A stretch of 64,000 nt of DNA from Nitrospira sp. (GTDB taxonomy: Bacteria; Nitrospirota; Nitrospiria; Nitrospirales; Nitrospiraceae): positions 62,001-126,000 of the forward strand of contig JARFXO010000006.1 in assembly GCA_029194665.1 (NCBI GenBank), read 5' to 3'. How positions within the stretch are numbered: position 1 is the stretch's first letter; each line of letters opens with the position of its first letter. The translations under genes were made by a program, and so were the position numbers. The notes under the pieces were generated by a model, which searched no databases, was not told where the DNA came from, and saw only the letters and a program-made list of their open reading frames with translations. This document shows, piece by piece, positions 8,168 through 16,434 of the stretch.

Positions 8168-8974
8168 TTAGGGCCTCGGACCATCCTTCGACTTCTTGGC
8201 AAACCGCTCCTTCAACCGTTTCCGAGCCTCTTCCGCCTGGTCAAACATCTTGCACTTGTCATACACGCTGATGAGGTTGTAGTACGCCAGCGGTTCGTCC
8301 GGATTGTGCTCCACCGCACTCTCCATGACGCGGACCGCCAAATCGGTCTTCTTATGATTGAGCGCGATTTCCATCAGCTTGAAACTCGACTCCAAGTGCT
8401 TGGGATCCAGCTCCAAGGTGCGAAGGTAGCACTGAATTCCCATGTCGATCGTGTTGTAGTCCGACACTTGAGGGTTATCCAGCTCAATGTAGACCCCCCC
8501 CAGGTTATACCAAGCAATCGGATCGTCCGGCGTGAGTTCGACGAGGCGCTCATAGTAGTTCTTCGCCTCCATGTATTGCTTCTTATCGGCGTGGAGCCTC
8601 CCAAGGTTGAACAGCGCCAAGACATCATGGGGGAAGATATCCAACGCATGTCGAAACTCAACCTCGGCTTCATCGGCCATGTTCTTGGTGGCATAGATCG
8701 TTCCCAGATTGGCGTAATACATGGCCAGTGAGCGATTCATTTCCGCGCGAAGAAATTCCGCCATCTCAATCGCCTTCTTGACTTCTGCTAAGGCATCGTC
8801 GAGACGCCCTTTGCTGAAGTACAGTTCACCGAGTCGACAGCGAGCCTGAAAGTCATCTGGTTCGTCCGTCAATAATTTTTCGATCCCGGAGATCTCTTCG
8901 TCCGGAGTAAGCGGCTGATCCCCGGGGTCAAGGACGGTCTCCGATTGCGAGGGCGTCGGTTCTGGATTTTCCAT
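8168..8974 (-). CDS. Tetratricopeptide-repeat protein
   Basis: A 268-residue protein made mainly of TPR helices, for example FQARCRLGELYFSKGRLDDA, AMYYANLGTIYATKNMADEA, LALFNLGRLHADKKQYMEA, IAWYNLGGVYIE and LAYYNLISVYDKCKMFDQA, about six repeats after an acidic Pro-rich N-terminus. TPRs mediate protein contacts. No signal peptide is visible. The start at 8974 (MENPEP) is preferred over 8980 because it leaves six bases after an AAAGAG ribosome-binding sequence. It sits 12 bases after the next upstream gene and immediately before tatA, so is probably co-transcribed. An assembly or scaffolding role is inference. Confidence 0.8.
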   Translation of the reverse strand: MENPEPTPSQSETVLDPGDQPLTPDEEISGIEKLLTDEPDDFQARCRLGELYFSKGRLDDALAEVKKAIEMAEFLRAEMNRSLAMYYANLGTIYATKNMADEAEVEFRHALDIFPHDVLALFNLGRLHADKKQYMEAKNYYERLVELTPDDPIAWYNLGGVYIELDNPQVSDYNTIDMGIQCYLRTLELDPKHLESSFKLMEIALNHKKTDLAVRVMESAVEHNPDEPLAYYNLISVYDKCKMFDQAEEARKRLKERFAKKSKDGPRP

Positions 8975-8992
8975 AAACATCTCTTTCTGAAA

Positions 8993-10141
8993 CTAGATCT
9001 GTCCTGGGAGTAGGCCGTCCGATGTCGACATCACAGGACCGGCAGCGTTCGGCACCGATTCGGCAGCGGTTGGTTTCACACGATCAAGGGTAAGTAACAT
9101 GACTCCAAGCACAACCATCAAGGTAAGGTTCGAGAACAATAAGGCATACCCGGCCACGAACATCAAACCGATCCCATAACCAGCCAGTCGCCCGATCATC
9201 AGCAACTTGACCACGGTGTAGGACCAGCAGAGCAATCCCCCGACATACAGGGCAAAAGGGAGATAGAAGGTGTAACCCATTCCGAATTGAAAGATCCAGC
9301 CGATACCTTGCGAGGCCTGCCGGAAGGCCGAAGCGAATGCTGGATTATAGAGGTCCAAGAGATAGTCGGCCACGAGGAGGGCAGTAAAAATGACACCCGT
9401 CGTCGACCAAAACCAAATGGCCCTGTTCCGCTGTCGCCGATTCGTCGTTCGCAAGGATAGACTCTTACTCTTCCCATAGGCCACAAAAACGAAGAAACTG
9501 GCCAGGACCATCAACGCCTCACCCACACGATGAGATTCGTAGACCAAGGGAGGCGCCGCGATCGTTCCCGTCAAACTGTAGATGGTCGAAACGATCTGAT
9601 AGTACAGCCACCCGGAAACACCCAAATAATATGTGCCGGCCAGCACACGTTGTGCCGGCTCACGGTGCGTCATCACAAATTCCGACACAAACACCGTCAG
9701 CACCAACAGCGTCAACCCGTTATACACGACTGCCCCCAACATGCCGGGCTGCACAACGAGAAACACCACGGTCAACAGCAACAAGAGTGCCGCCCCCCCA
9801 CTACCAAGTTTGCTGAGCCGGCTTATTTCAGGCACTCCCCACCGGTTGATTAAGGTCAGTGTGAGTGCCAAGAATAACAGCACGGCGACGATGTTGAGGA
9901 GCCACGTGCCGACCTCTGTCAGGGCGCTGAATGTGGGTGTGATCCACGGATGATCCACCGCCATCTTGCTGAGATGCATCCCAAGACGGGAGATCAGACG
10001 ATAGAGAACCAGCTCAAGAAAGGAGGTCAGGAGAACAAGCTTGACGGTATACTCGAACAGGGGACCGAAGTCCGAAACTTTCCCCGTCATTCGCTCGCCA
10101 AAAGCCGTTGCCTTCGTGACCATGCTCATAGATCTTGGCAT
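8993..10141 (-). CDS. Multi-spanning membrane protein of unknown function
   Basis: A 382-residue protein with roughly ten predicted membrane segments (for example LVLLTSFLELVLY, LLNIVAVLLFLALTLTLI, GAALLLLLTVVFLVV, ALMVLASFFVFVAYG, VIFTALLVADYLL, LMVVLGVMLLTLD) and short polar loops. No cofactor-binding motif is recognised. It lies between the radical SAM gene and the TPR/tatA genes on the same strand. I do not recognise the family; a membrane component tied to the nitrite-oxidation region is possible from position only. Confidence 0.7.
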   Translation of the reverse strand: MPRSMSMVTKATAFGERMTGKVSDFGPLFEYTVKLVLLTSFLELVLYRLISRLGMHLSKMAVDHPWITPTFSALTEVGTWLLNIVAVLLFLALTLTLINRWGVPEISRLSKLGSGGAALLLLLTVVFLVVQPGMLGAVVYNGLTLLVLTVFVSEFVMTHREPAQRVLAGTYYLGVSGWLYYQIVSTIYSLTGTIAAPPLVYESHRVGEALMVLASFFVFVAYGKSKSLSLRTTNRRQRNRAIWFWSTTGVIFTALLVADYLLDLYNPAFASAFRQASQGIGWIFQFGMGYTFYLPFALYVGGLLCWSYTVVKLLMIGRLAGYGIGLMFVAGYALLFSNLTLMVVLGVMLLTLDRVKPTAAESVPNAAGPVMSTSDGLLPGQI

Positions 10142-10165
10142 TATAGCTGTCGCAAAAAAATGAGG

Positions 10166-11944
10166 TCAATGTGCGGCCATCGGCGCCTGTCCGGCCCCTT
10201 CTTTCGCCCTTGAGATGTACAGCAACCCATCGGCCATCGCATAGTTGAAGGGAAGTTCGCACACGACCTCACTGATCCGCTCATAGACATACTGATACAG
10301 TCGTTCCGCCTCGTCAGGAGTCATGCCCTCCTGCACTTCATAGAAAAACCCGAGGCTCAGATCTTCCGCCGACGGACGCATGATTCGTCGGATCCCGTAT
10401 CCACCGGGGTCGCTCATGATGGGAGCTTCCTTTTCCAAGTCGAACAGGCAGGGTTGGCAAGAAAATCCGTACGACTCATGAAGTTTCTTGTTTTCGACGA
10501 TAAAATTCATGGTTTCAAGCGCTTCTTCTTCCTTTTCCGTGGGGAACCCGACGATGATGTAGCAATGCACGGCGATGCCGAGATCCACACAGTCGTCCGC
10601 GATCCTCCGGACCCATTCTTGCTTGATCCCCTTCTTCATGAAATCCATGATGCGCTGGTTGAAGGATTCCAACCCGAAGACGATTTTCAAACAGCCGGCA
10701 TCGCGCATCGACGCCAACAGCTCGCGCGAGAGGTTTTTCTCGAACCGCATCTCGCAGGTCCATTTGACATCGAGCTGTTTCTCGATCAGCTGCTGACACA
10801 ACCGTTTTGTCGGCGACAGCGCAAAGCATTCATCGGTGAAAAAGAAATGGCGCGCCCCATAGCGCTGTTTCAGCCATCGCAGCTCCTCGACCGTACGCCC
10901 CGGATCCTTCTGCCTGAAATTCTGGTGATCGAGGGTCAGTGCACAGAACGCACAATCTTTGTAGTAACAGCCTCGCGAAAACTGAACCGGCAGGACCGGC
11001 TCCGGCGACAAGTACCGGTCCAGCGGGAAACCGTCATAGTTCGGTGCGGGAAGCTGATTGACATTTTCAGAATAGAACGGCTGGTTGACGGTGATCTTCC
11101 CGTTGTGTCGATAAATCAGGTTGGGAACCTTACTGTAGTCCTTCTTGCCTGCCAGCTGATTGACCAATTCCAACAGGGCCGTTTCGCCCTCAAACACGAC
11201 AATATCGTCGGTCAATTCGAAGAGGCTCGGGCAGCGACGAATGTTGTCCACGAGACGAGTGAAGATACTGCCACCGATGGTCACGTGAAGGTCCGGGGCA
11301 GTCTCCTTGATCAGTCGACAGAGCGTCAGGCCGGGAATGATTTGGGACGTGGCCGTAATCGAGACCCCGATGAGATCAGGACGGCTGTTGACGATCGACG
11401 GAATGAATCGGTCCCGGAAGAGGCTGAGGAATGGGTTCTGGGCTTCGTCACGGACGACCCGCATCAGATCCTTCGAGGAATAGATGGAATAGTTCCCAAA
11501 CTGATTATCCACCACTGTGAGCCTGGTCGGGAAATAGACTGAGGAAACGACCTCCAACCACTTATCAATCATGAACAAGCTCGCCCGATAGGCGTCGGAG
11601 TCGTAAAATCCATCGCTGCGCAACGTTTCCTTGGCAAGCTCGATCCGATCGACGAGATAGGAGAACCGATCGAGCGAGTCCGTCACCTTCACATAATGCT
11701 CCCGGCTTCCGGGACCCGTCTCTCCCGTTTGAGTCCGCTCGAGATCGAGCTGCGTGGCAATCAACCGCTGATACACCTCGGCCGCATAATCTCTCGTCAG
11801 CACCGTATCCAACAATTCGATACCAAGGTCGCGCTGCGAGACATCGGAAACCCCTCCCTGACGCAAGAACCCGGTCAGAGACGGCAAACTGAGGTAGGGT
11901 TGAGACGGATGCCAGGTTGGAGGGAAAAGTAGCGAGACTTTCAT
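10166..11944 (-). CDS. B12-binding-type radical SAM protein
   Basis: A 592-residue protein. The N-terminal part (MKVSLLFPPTWHPSQPYLSLP... then PDLIGVSITATSQIIPGLTL) has the cobalamin-binding-domain pattern seen in class B radical SAM enzymes. The radical SAM core starts near residue 330 with the cluster motif CYYKDCAFC (Cx4Cx2C), the longer spacing common in this group (as in RGCYWG.C.FC), followed by HFFFTDECFALSP. A C-terminal MTPDEAERLYQYVYERI helical region follows. Substrate unknown: such enzymes methylate or rearrange metabolites or peptides. It is the first gene of the minus-strand run down to 2437. Assignment to the superfamily is firm, the reaction is not. Confidence 0.85.
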   Translation of the reverse strand: MKVSLLFPPTWHPSQPYLSLPSLTGFLRQGGVSDVSQRDLGIELLDTVLTRDYAAEVYQRLIATQLDLERTQTGETGPGSREHYVKVTDSLDRFSYLVDRIELAKETLRSDGFYDSDAYRASLFMIDKWLEVVSSVYFPTRLTVVDNQFGNYSIYSSKDLMRVVRDEAQNPFLSLFRDRFIPSIVNSRPDLIGVSITATSQIIPGLTLCRLIKETAPDLHVTIGGSIFTRLVDNIRRCPSLFELTDDIVVFEGETALLELVNQLAGKKDYSKVPNLIYRHNGKITVNQPFYSENVNQLPAPNYDGFPLDRYLSPEPVLPVQFSRGCYYKDCAFCALTLDHQNFRQKDPGRTVEELRWLKQRYGARHFFFTDECFALSPTKRLCQQLIEKQLDVKWTCEMRFEKNLSRELLASMRDAGCLKIVFGLESFNQRIMDFMKKGIKQEWVRRIADDCVDLGIAVHCYIIVGFPTEKEEEALETMNFIVENKKLHESYGFSCQPCLFDLEKEAPIMSDPGGYGIRRIMRPSAEDLSLGFFYEVQEGMTPDEAERLYQYVYERISEVVCELPFNYAMADGLLYISRAKEGAGQAPMAAH

Positions 11945-12075
11945 GGGATGTATGTCCTTTTATGCTTGCAAATCAGCAGCTTCGAAAATCTTTTTTCTTA
12001 TACCTATACCCCCCGCACTTTGAGAAATGCAATCCTGCAAACGTCGAGACTTAGGCGAGTGCTGAACCTTTCAGA

Positions 12076-12130
12076 TAAAAAGGCCTCAAATCGCTCCCTC
12101 ATTTACCGGGATTTCGATTCGAGGCCTCTT
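12076..12130 (-). terminator. Rho-independent terminator after the NxrC-like gene
   Basis: On the minus strand an AGGCCTC arm (12121-12127) followed by GAATCG pairs with CGATTT-GAGGCCT (12081-12095 region) across a roughly 24-base loop, and runs into TTTTT at 12076-12080. It lies about 50 bases beyond the stop of the gene at 12180. It would separate the chaperone/NxrC-like transcript from the radical SAM gene that starts at 11944. Confidence 0.6.
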
Positions 12131-12179
12131 TAGAATGACGCAACGTAGCCGTTGTTGCGATCAGCTCGAATGTCGCTCG

Positions 12180-13130
12180 CTACAGTTTCAACGTGAACCA
12201 GGTCGAAAGCGACTTCATGCCGTTCCGCTCGACATTGGCACCGTCCCACACTGCGAAGGCGATGGGCACCGACATTCCTGCCTTGAATTGCACATCGTTC
12301 GCATCGCCGCTTTCCAAAGTCCGCTTCACGACGATCCGCCATGTCGGACCGGTATAGCCTCCGCCTTTGACGGACCCAGCCGGCTCCCAGACCCCATTTC
12401 CGATGACATTCTGGTGCGCTTGCGTCGTGAGGGTGCTGAACCCGTTCGCATTCAGATCTTCCACTGAACTCACACGAAGTGTCGGATCAGACATGATGTT
12501 CCCGGACCAGATGCCGGGATTGAATGGCCCTAGGCTTCGACCGATGCGATCCGGATAGGTGACACCGCCTGCCGGCTCTTCAAAATAATAATCCCAGAAG
12601 ATACCTGGATACTGATCGTCCACATCCCAGATTCCCGCGCTGTCCTTGCCGAGATCCTTCTGCCATTCGGCATTCCACCGCCAGATATTGGTCGTCCCCC
12701 CGGACTGTCCCATGCACTGGAACGGCGGAGCGCCGGCGGTGTTCACCGGAAACATCACGGCAGCCTGGTCTCGAAAGTCTTGCGGCCCGATCGCCGTGTC
12801 ATTCTTCGTTTGATCACTCCACTCCATCCGCAACCCAATGTCCTTGCCGTTGGTCATGGCCTTGACGAACACCGACTTCACCGAGATATTCGGATGCATC
12901 GGTGTCGTGATGAGCTGACCACTCAACGGAATGACGACGCCCGGGACACTTTCCCAAATGGGATTGGCGCCGTCCATGGGGATCGGGCCCTTGATCGTCT
13001 TGGCCGGTATCGTGACCGGTTGACTGACGGCCAGCGGTACCCGCCCCAACGTCAGCATCAGGCCGACGGTGACAGCGGAGAGAAGAATGGCAAACACCAA
13101 TTTCTTGTTGGTCGTCTGCGCTATCCTCAT
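12180..13130 (-). CDS. NxrC-like periplasmic heme-binding gamma subunit
   Basis: A 316-residue protein with a cleavable-looking signal peptide (LVFAILLSAVTVGLMLTLG...LAVSQ) and an ethylbenzene-dehydrogenase-type heme domain: GVVIPLSGQLITTPMHPN, IGLRMEWSDQTKND, PFQCMGQSGGTTNIWRWNAEW, VSSVEDLNANGFSTLTT and PIAFAVWDGANVERNGMK. This family is the gamma subunit of DMSO-reductase-type complexes. In Nitrospira such periplasmic proteins are the candidate NxrC that connects nitrite oxidoreductase to cytochromes. It sits directly after the TorD-like chaperone gene (66 bases) on the same strand. Compared with the paralogue at 5691 it has extra loops and no anchor. nxrA and nxrB themselves are not in the window. 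Confidence 0.85.
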   Translation of the reverse strand: MRIAQTTNKKLVFAILLSAVTVGLMLTLGRVPLAVSQPVTIPAKTIKGPIPMDGANPIWESVPGVVIPLSGQLITTPMHPNISVKSVFVKAMTNGKDIGLRMEWSDQTKNDTAIGPQDFRDQAAVMFPVNTAGAPPFQCMGQSGGTTNIWRWNAEWQKDLGKDSAGIWDVDDQYPGIFWDYYFEEPAGGVTYPDRIGRSLGPFNPGIWSGNIMSDPTLRVSSVEDLNANGFSTLTTQAHQNVIGNGVWEPAGSVKGGGYTGPTWRIVVKRTLESGDANDVQFKAGMSVPIAFAVWDGANVERNGMKSLSTWFTLKL

Positions 13131-13196
13131 AGTGCTACTCCCTTCTCTGAATTATTATAAGGACTCTGTTTGTGCTAAAACCGTTATCAAGTCGAT

Positions 13197-14168
13197 TCAT
13201 GCCGTTCCGGATGGATGCCCTTCTTCATTCTCCTTGTCTTTCTCTTTCACATCCATAAACGACTGGGCACCGACTTCGTTCAACAACATGGTCAATTCGT
13301 TCCCCTGATCTTGCGCGCCGCATTCGTAAGTCTGGCCTTCGGGAGAGCTGAACGTCGCCGGACGATAGTCGGTTTCCGTATAGGGCTGAGGGGTCACGCC
13401 CAAGAAGGCCGTCTCAAACTCCATCCAATCAGCGGTCAGATCGGCGACTAATTTGAAGAGACCGGAGTCCGCTTTCTTGGTCAGCATACGACAGAACAGC
13501 GGCACCCATCGGCCGACATGATTCTTCACGAACTTCTTCTGCGCATCGACAACGATTTGCGTCTTCTCCGGCCCATCGTGGCAGAGCGAGTAGGATTCCT
13601 TGTAGGCGAGGAAGTGCATGAATTCGAATTCCACGCTGAGGTGGTCGAGGCGCTCATGAATGTCTTTCGACAATTCGACTCCGAAGGCTTTGTAGAAGCC
13701 GGAGATGTCGCCCATCACGTGGGATTGCGCAAACACATGGTCGTTCCCGAACAGAGTTTCATAGGGAGGGCAATCGAGCGTAATCACGTTACTGAAGACG
13801 CGACGATGTTCCGACTGTAGATCGCTCAAGTGCCAGTTCACACATTCGGACGCGATCAGGCTCTCCACCCGGACAAACTGTTGCTTGAGCGGACTCAACT
13901 TTTCCTTCGCCAGCCCGCTGCCGTCAGGTCCGAGGGCGACCTCCAATGCATCGAGAGCCGCCCGACCATCCTCCACGAACTCGCCGCACCGGAGATAATC
14001 GAGAAATTCCTCATCCTCGGGGTACAGCAGGCTCCAGGAGATCAGCAAGTAGATTTTACTGCGACTAAGCGCGCGTTCGACGGCAGGAGAGTCCTTGATG
14101 GTGGAAGAGGTCGGTAGTATGCCGGTTGCTGATGCAGATACGCTTTGCATCGGCTGTTGACTCGTCAT
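13197..14168 (-). CDS. TorD/NarJ-type molybdoenzyme chaperone
   Basis: A 323-residue, mostly helical protein with the family hallmark LDCPPYETLFG (about residue 145), then HVMGDISGFYKAFG and DHLSVEFEFMHFLAYKE, the TorD/DmsD pattern of (C)PPYE and E..FM..L. These chaperones bind the signal region of DMSO-reductase-family catalytic subunits and help insert the molybdenum cofactor before Tat export. At 323 residues it is longer than typical TorD (about 200), with an extended N-terminus and a charged C-terminal tail. A GAGGAG ribosome-binding sequence sits about 9 bases before the ATG. A sigma70-like promoter lies upstream. The natural client is nitrite oxidoreductase. Confidence 0.85.
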   Translation of the reverse strand: MTSQQPMQSVSASATGILPTSSTIKDSPAVERALSRSKIYLLISWSLLYPEDEEFLDYLRCGEFVEDGRAALDALEVALGPDGSGLAKEKLSPLKQQFVRVESLIASECVNWHLSDLQSEHRRVFSNVITLDCPPYETLFGNDHVFAQSHVMGDISGFYKAFGVELSKDIHERLDHLSVEFEFMHFLAYKESYSLCHDGPEKTQIVVDAQKKFVKNHVGRWVPLFCRMLTKKADSGLFKLVADLTADWMEFETAFLGVTPQPYTETDYRPATFSSPEGQTYECGAQDQGNELTMLLNEVGAQSFMDVKEKDKENEEGHPSGTA

Positions 14169-14231
14169 AGCAATTATCTCCTCGCCGCCTCGTTCACCTT
14201 ACCCCCTAAGGTTAGGCAACAGAGCCATGTA

Positions 14232-14261
14232 TGTATATGAATAAGGGCGGTATGAAGTCAA
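14232..14261 (-). promoter_or_regulatory. Sigma70-like promoter for the TorD-like/NxrC-like transcript
   Basis: On the minus strand TTGACT (14256-14261) and TATACA (14232-14237) are separated by 18 bases, close to the -35/-10 consensus, and lie 64-93 bases upstream of the start at 14168. The spacing and the gene-free 158-bp interval support a real promoter; no transcription data are available. Confidence 0.5.
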
Positions 14262-14326
14262 GAGCGAATTGGTTCGATGTTGTGAATTGAGATCTTCTGC
14301 TGAGCGATCTCTCCGGAGTGACGTCA

Positions 14327-14929
14327 TCACGCATCGATCCTTGCCAAATGCCTTGACGGTATCACACGGATCGCAACATGGTCATTGACGGTCTTGCAGA
14401 TCATCTCACACATTCCACACCCGACACAGGATTCCGTCACCACGGAAAGATGCAACGACGCAACATCCATCACAAGGGCGTCTGTTGGACACTTCGACAC
14501 GCACGCATGACATCCCTGACCAGCCGTACAGAATCGGTGTGAAATCGCGGCGATGCCCATGTGGACTTGAGTGATCCCCATGACGGGCACGAGCGCGTCC
14601 GTCCCACATGCTGCGATGCAGGGGAGGTCTTCGCAGAGGAGACAGGGGGATTGATCGGCAAAAAGAACGGGAGTGCCGTCCTGCGGATGTGCGACGATCG
14701 CGCCGGGTGAACAGGCCGTGACGCAATCCTTGCACTTTGTACAACGTTCAAGGAACAGTTGTTCTCCCACCGCACCAGGGGGACGCAGCCAGTCAATACG
14801 CGTCGGCGCGGAAGGCGGCTCCGCTTGAAGACCATCTGCCTCTTTGACGAGTTCGCGCGCGGCTCTGACGGTCGAGAAGACGGAATCCTTCAAGAAATCT
14901 CGCCGGCCATATGAAGGGTTGGTTGCCAC
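14327..14929 (-). CDS. NapF/NapG-like ferredoxin with Tat-type N-terminus
   Basis: A 200-residue polyferredoxin with cysteine clusters CTKCKDCVTAC, CLLCEDLPC..AC, CTAGQGCHACVSKC and CVGCGMCEMIC, enough for about four 4Fe-4S centres. The N-terminus GRRDFLK resembles a twin-arginine motif, but the following hydrophobic stretch is weak, so export is uncertain; NapF-type proteins are cytoplasmic maturation factors whereas NapG-types are exported. The start is GTG at 14929, with AAGGA about 8 bases upstream, squeezed between the start and a MITE-like element. Context with the TorD-like chaperone suggests a role in maturing or reducing the molybdo-iron-sulfur nitrite oxidoreductase. Confidence 0.85.
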   Translation of the reverse strand: MATNPSYGRRDFLKDSVFSTVRAARELVKEADGLQAEPPSAPTRIDWLRPPGAVGEQLFLERCTKCKDCVTACSPGAIVAHPQDGTPVLFADQSPCLLCEDLPCIAACGTDALVPVMGITQVHMGIAAISHRFCTAGQGCHACVSKCPTDALVMDVASLHLSVVTESCVGCGMCEMICKTVNDHVAIRVIPSRHLARIDA

Positions 14930-14945
14930 TGATGTGGATTCCTTG

Positions 14946-15159
14946 GAGGAGGGTCAAAAAGGTCGTTCGGCAAGGCTACGGGCGCTGCAAGGACCGCAGG
15001 CGCACTTTTCTCACCCGCCCGCCCCGAGCTGCCGGAGCAGCTCATTTCCCGATCTCACTCGCCCGTCCCGAGCGGCCGAAGCGGCATCTTTCCCGAGTTC
15101 GGTACGTTGAAGATTCTTGGGAGCCGAGAACACAGCCGGCGGTCTTTTTCACCCTCCTC
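14946..15159. repeat. MITE-like element, second copy of a related family
   Basis: A 214-bp segment with inverted-repeat ends: GAGGAGGGTCAAAAAGGTCG at 14946-14965 and its near mirror (ending TTTTTCACCCTCCTC) at 15140-15159, about 17 of 20 matching. The interior shares CTCACCCGCCC and CGGTACGTTGA with the element at 3653-3821 in the same order. It contains no gene. It lies between the stop of the HExxH protein (15162) and the ribosome-binding site of the ferredoxin gene. Confidence 0.6.
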
Positions 15160-15161
15160 AT

Positions 15162-16160
15162 CTACATGACGCCATCGGCACGCAACTGATACACCTCAAC
15201 ACAGCGATCACAGGCTCCGAACTCCACGTCCCATCCTGGATGATTCTCACGGATGAAGTCGAGCACATACGGCTCCAGTTTCGTTCCCATATCTTCGACC
15301 CACGAATAGGTGGGAAACCGACAGAGCGGGCAAGGGAAGCCCGGCATGAGCATGATCTTATTTTCAGTCTCCGGGACCTCGCCGCCTTCCACATCCACAG
15401 CCCGATCCATCACACGGAGCGTGTCACCGGCCATCTCAATCAGCTCGGCGTGAGTGAAATACGAAGCCTGCCAGAGTCCCTCAAACACCGACTTCAGCTG
15501 AGGCGGTGGAATCTTTCGGTACCACGATCGGAATTCCTTGAATCGATCCTCCTTGCTCAGCATGGGTTCCTTGCCGGCCGTGACCAGCCGGCTATCCACG
15601 CTCAAACTCCAGAGCACACGATAGCGCTGTAAGATCAACGTCTCTTCGCCGGGATTCAGCCCCACCTTGGTATCAGGATCGTAACCGAACTGTGGATCGA
15701 TCATATCGGAGATGTGCATGAGCTCATGGCGACAATAGCGCGTCAGCGCCGGGTCGTAAAATCGACGGGGAATCAGCTTGATCCCCACGCCCTTCATCCC
15801 CTTCGCCTCAAACTCCTGGGCCAAACCTTTCTCAACAGCCCCCCATTTCCTGAGGATATCGACGCCTTCCTGATCCTCCTTCAGCACACCCTTGACCAGG
15901 ACGATTCCGACCTTCTCCCGTAACAGCGGATACTCGTGAAACGAGTCTCGCACAATATCTGAAAACCCCCAGATACCGAAGAGATATTGATAGAGCTTCT
16001 TGAACTCCCCCTCTCGGTCTTCGAGAATGAACTTCTCATAAATCGGGTCGGCATGCTCATGGAATTCCTTGTAGTACGTAGGATCGCCTTCCCGTTCCGT
16101 CTTCTCAACGAACGAGTCGATCACTTCCTGGAGCAAAGCCGGTTGGAATCTGATTTCCAT
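15162..16160 (-). CDS. Uncharacterised protein with HExxH motif and paired CxxC motifs
   Basis: A 332-residue protein of unknown family. It contains CRHELMHISDM (HELMH, about residue 165), matching the zinc-metalloprotease HExxH pattern, and a C-terminal pair CPLC (about 285) and CDRC (about 318) that could bind a second metal as a zinc ribbon. The rest is mixed helical and charged. The frame is open to 16472, but the ATG at 16160 (MEIRFQP) is preferred because the upstream codons do not look like protein and the divergent WD40 gene needs promoter space. HExxH can occur by chance, so peptidase activity is only suggested. Confidence 0.7.
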   Translation of the reverse strand: MEIRFQPALLQEVIDSFVEKTEREGDPTYYKEFHEHADPIYEKFILEDREGEFKKLYQYLFGIWGFSDIVRDSFHEYPLLREKVGIVLVKGVLKEDQEGVDILRKWGAVEKGLAQEFEAKGMKGVGIKLIPRRFYDPALTRYCRHELMHISDMIDPQFGYDPDTKVGLNPGEETLILQRYRVLWSLSVDSRLVTAGKEPMLSKEDRFKEFRSWYRKIPPPQLKSVFEGLWQASYFTHAELIEMAGDTLRVMDRAVDVEGGEVPETENKIMLMPGFPCPLCRFPTYSWVEDMGTKLEPYVLDFIRENHPGWDVEFGACDRCVEVYQLRADGVM

Positions 16161-16434
16161 GGACGAACCCTTAGCGGCTTGAGAATACCACTGTGAGACA
16201 ACCTGTATGATGACCGATCGACGACATCGTTTATCAGAGCCTGGCTTGGCGCTTCGATGATGCCGTGAGCACACCCTCACCGTCAACCCTGCGCATCTTC
16301 CCTCCCACAGATGGGGCGGTCGAAGGGTTGACTTGGCTGTGAGGCATCTCTTACGATCCGAACGACCAGCGGAATTATACTGGCCCGGCTGTTGCCCAAT
16401 CAAGGACCGGGCGACCAAGGAAAGTACCTTACCA

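Noticed and set aside
10454..11542. 362-codon plus-strand frame opposite the radical SAM gene
   Set aside because: Antisense shadow of a well-supported gene.
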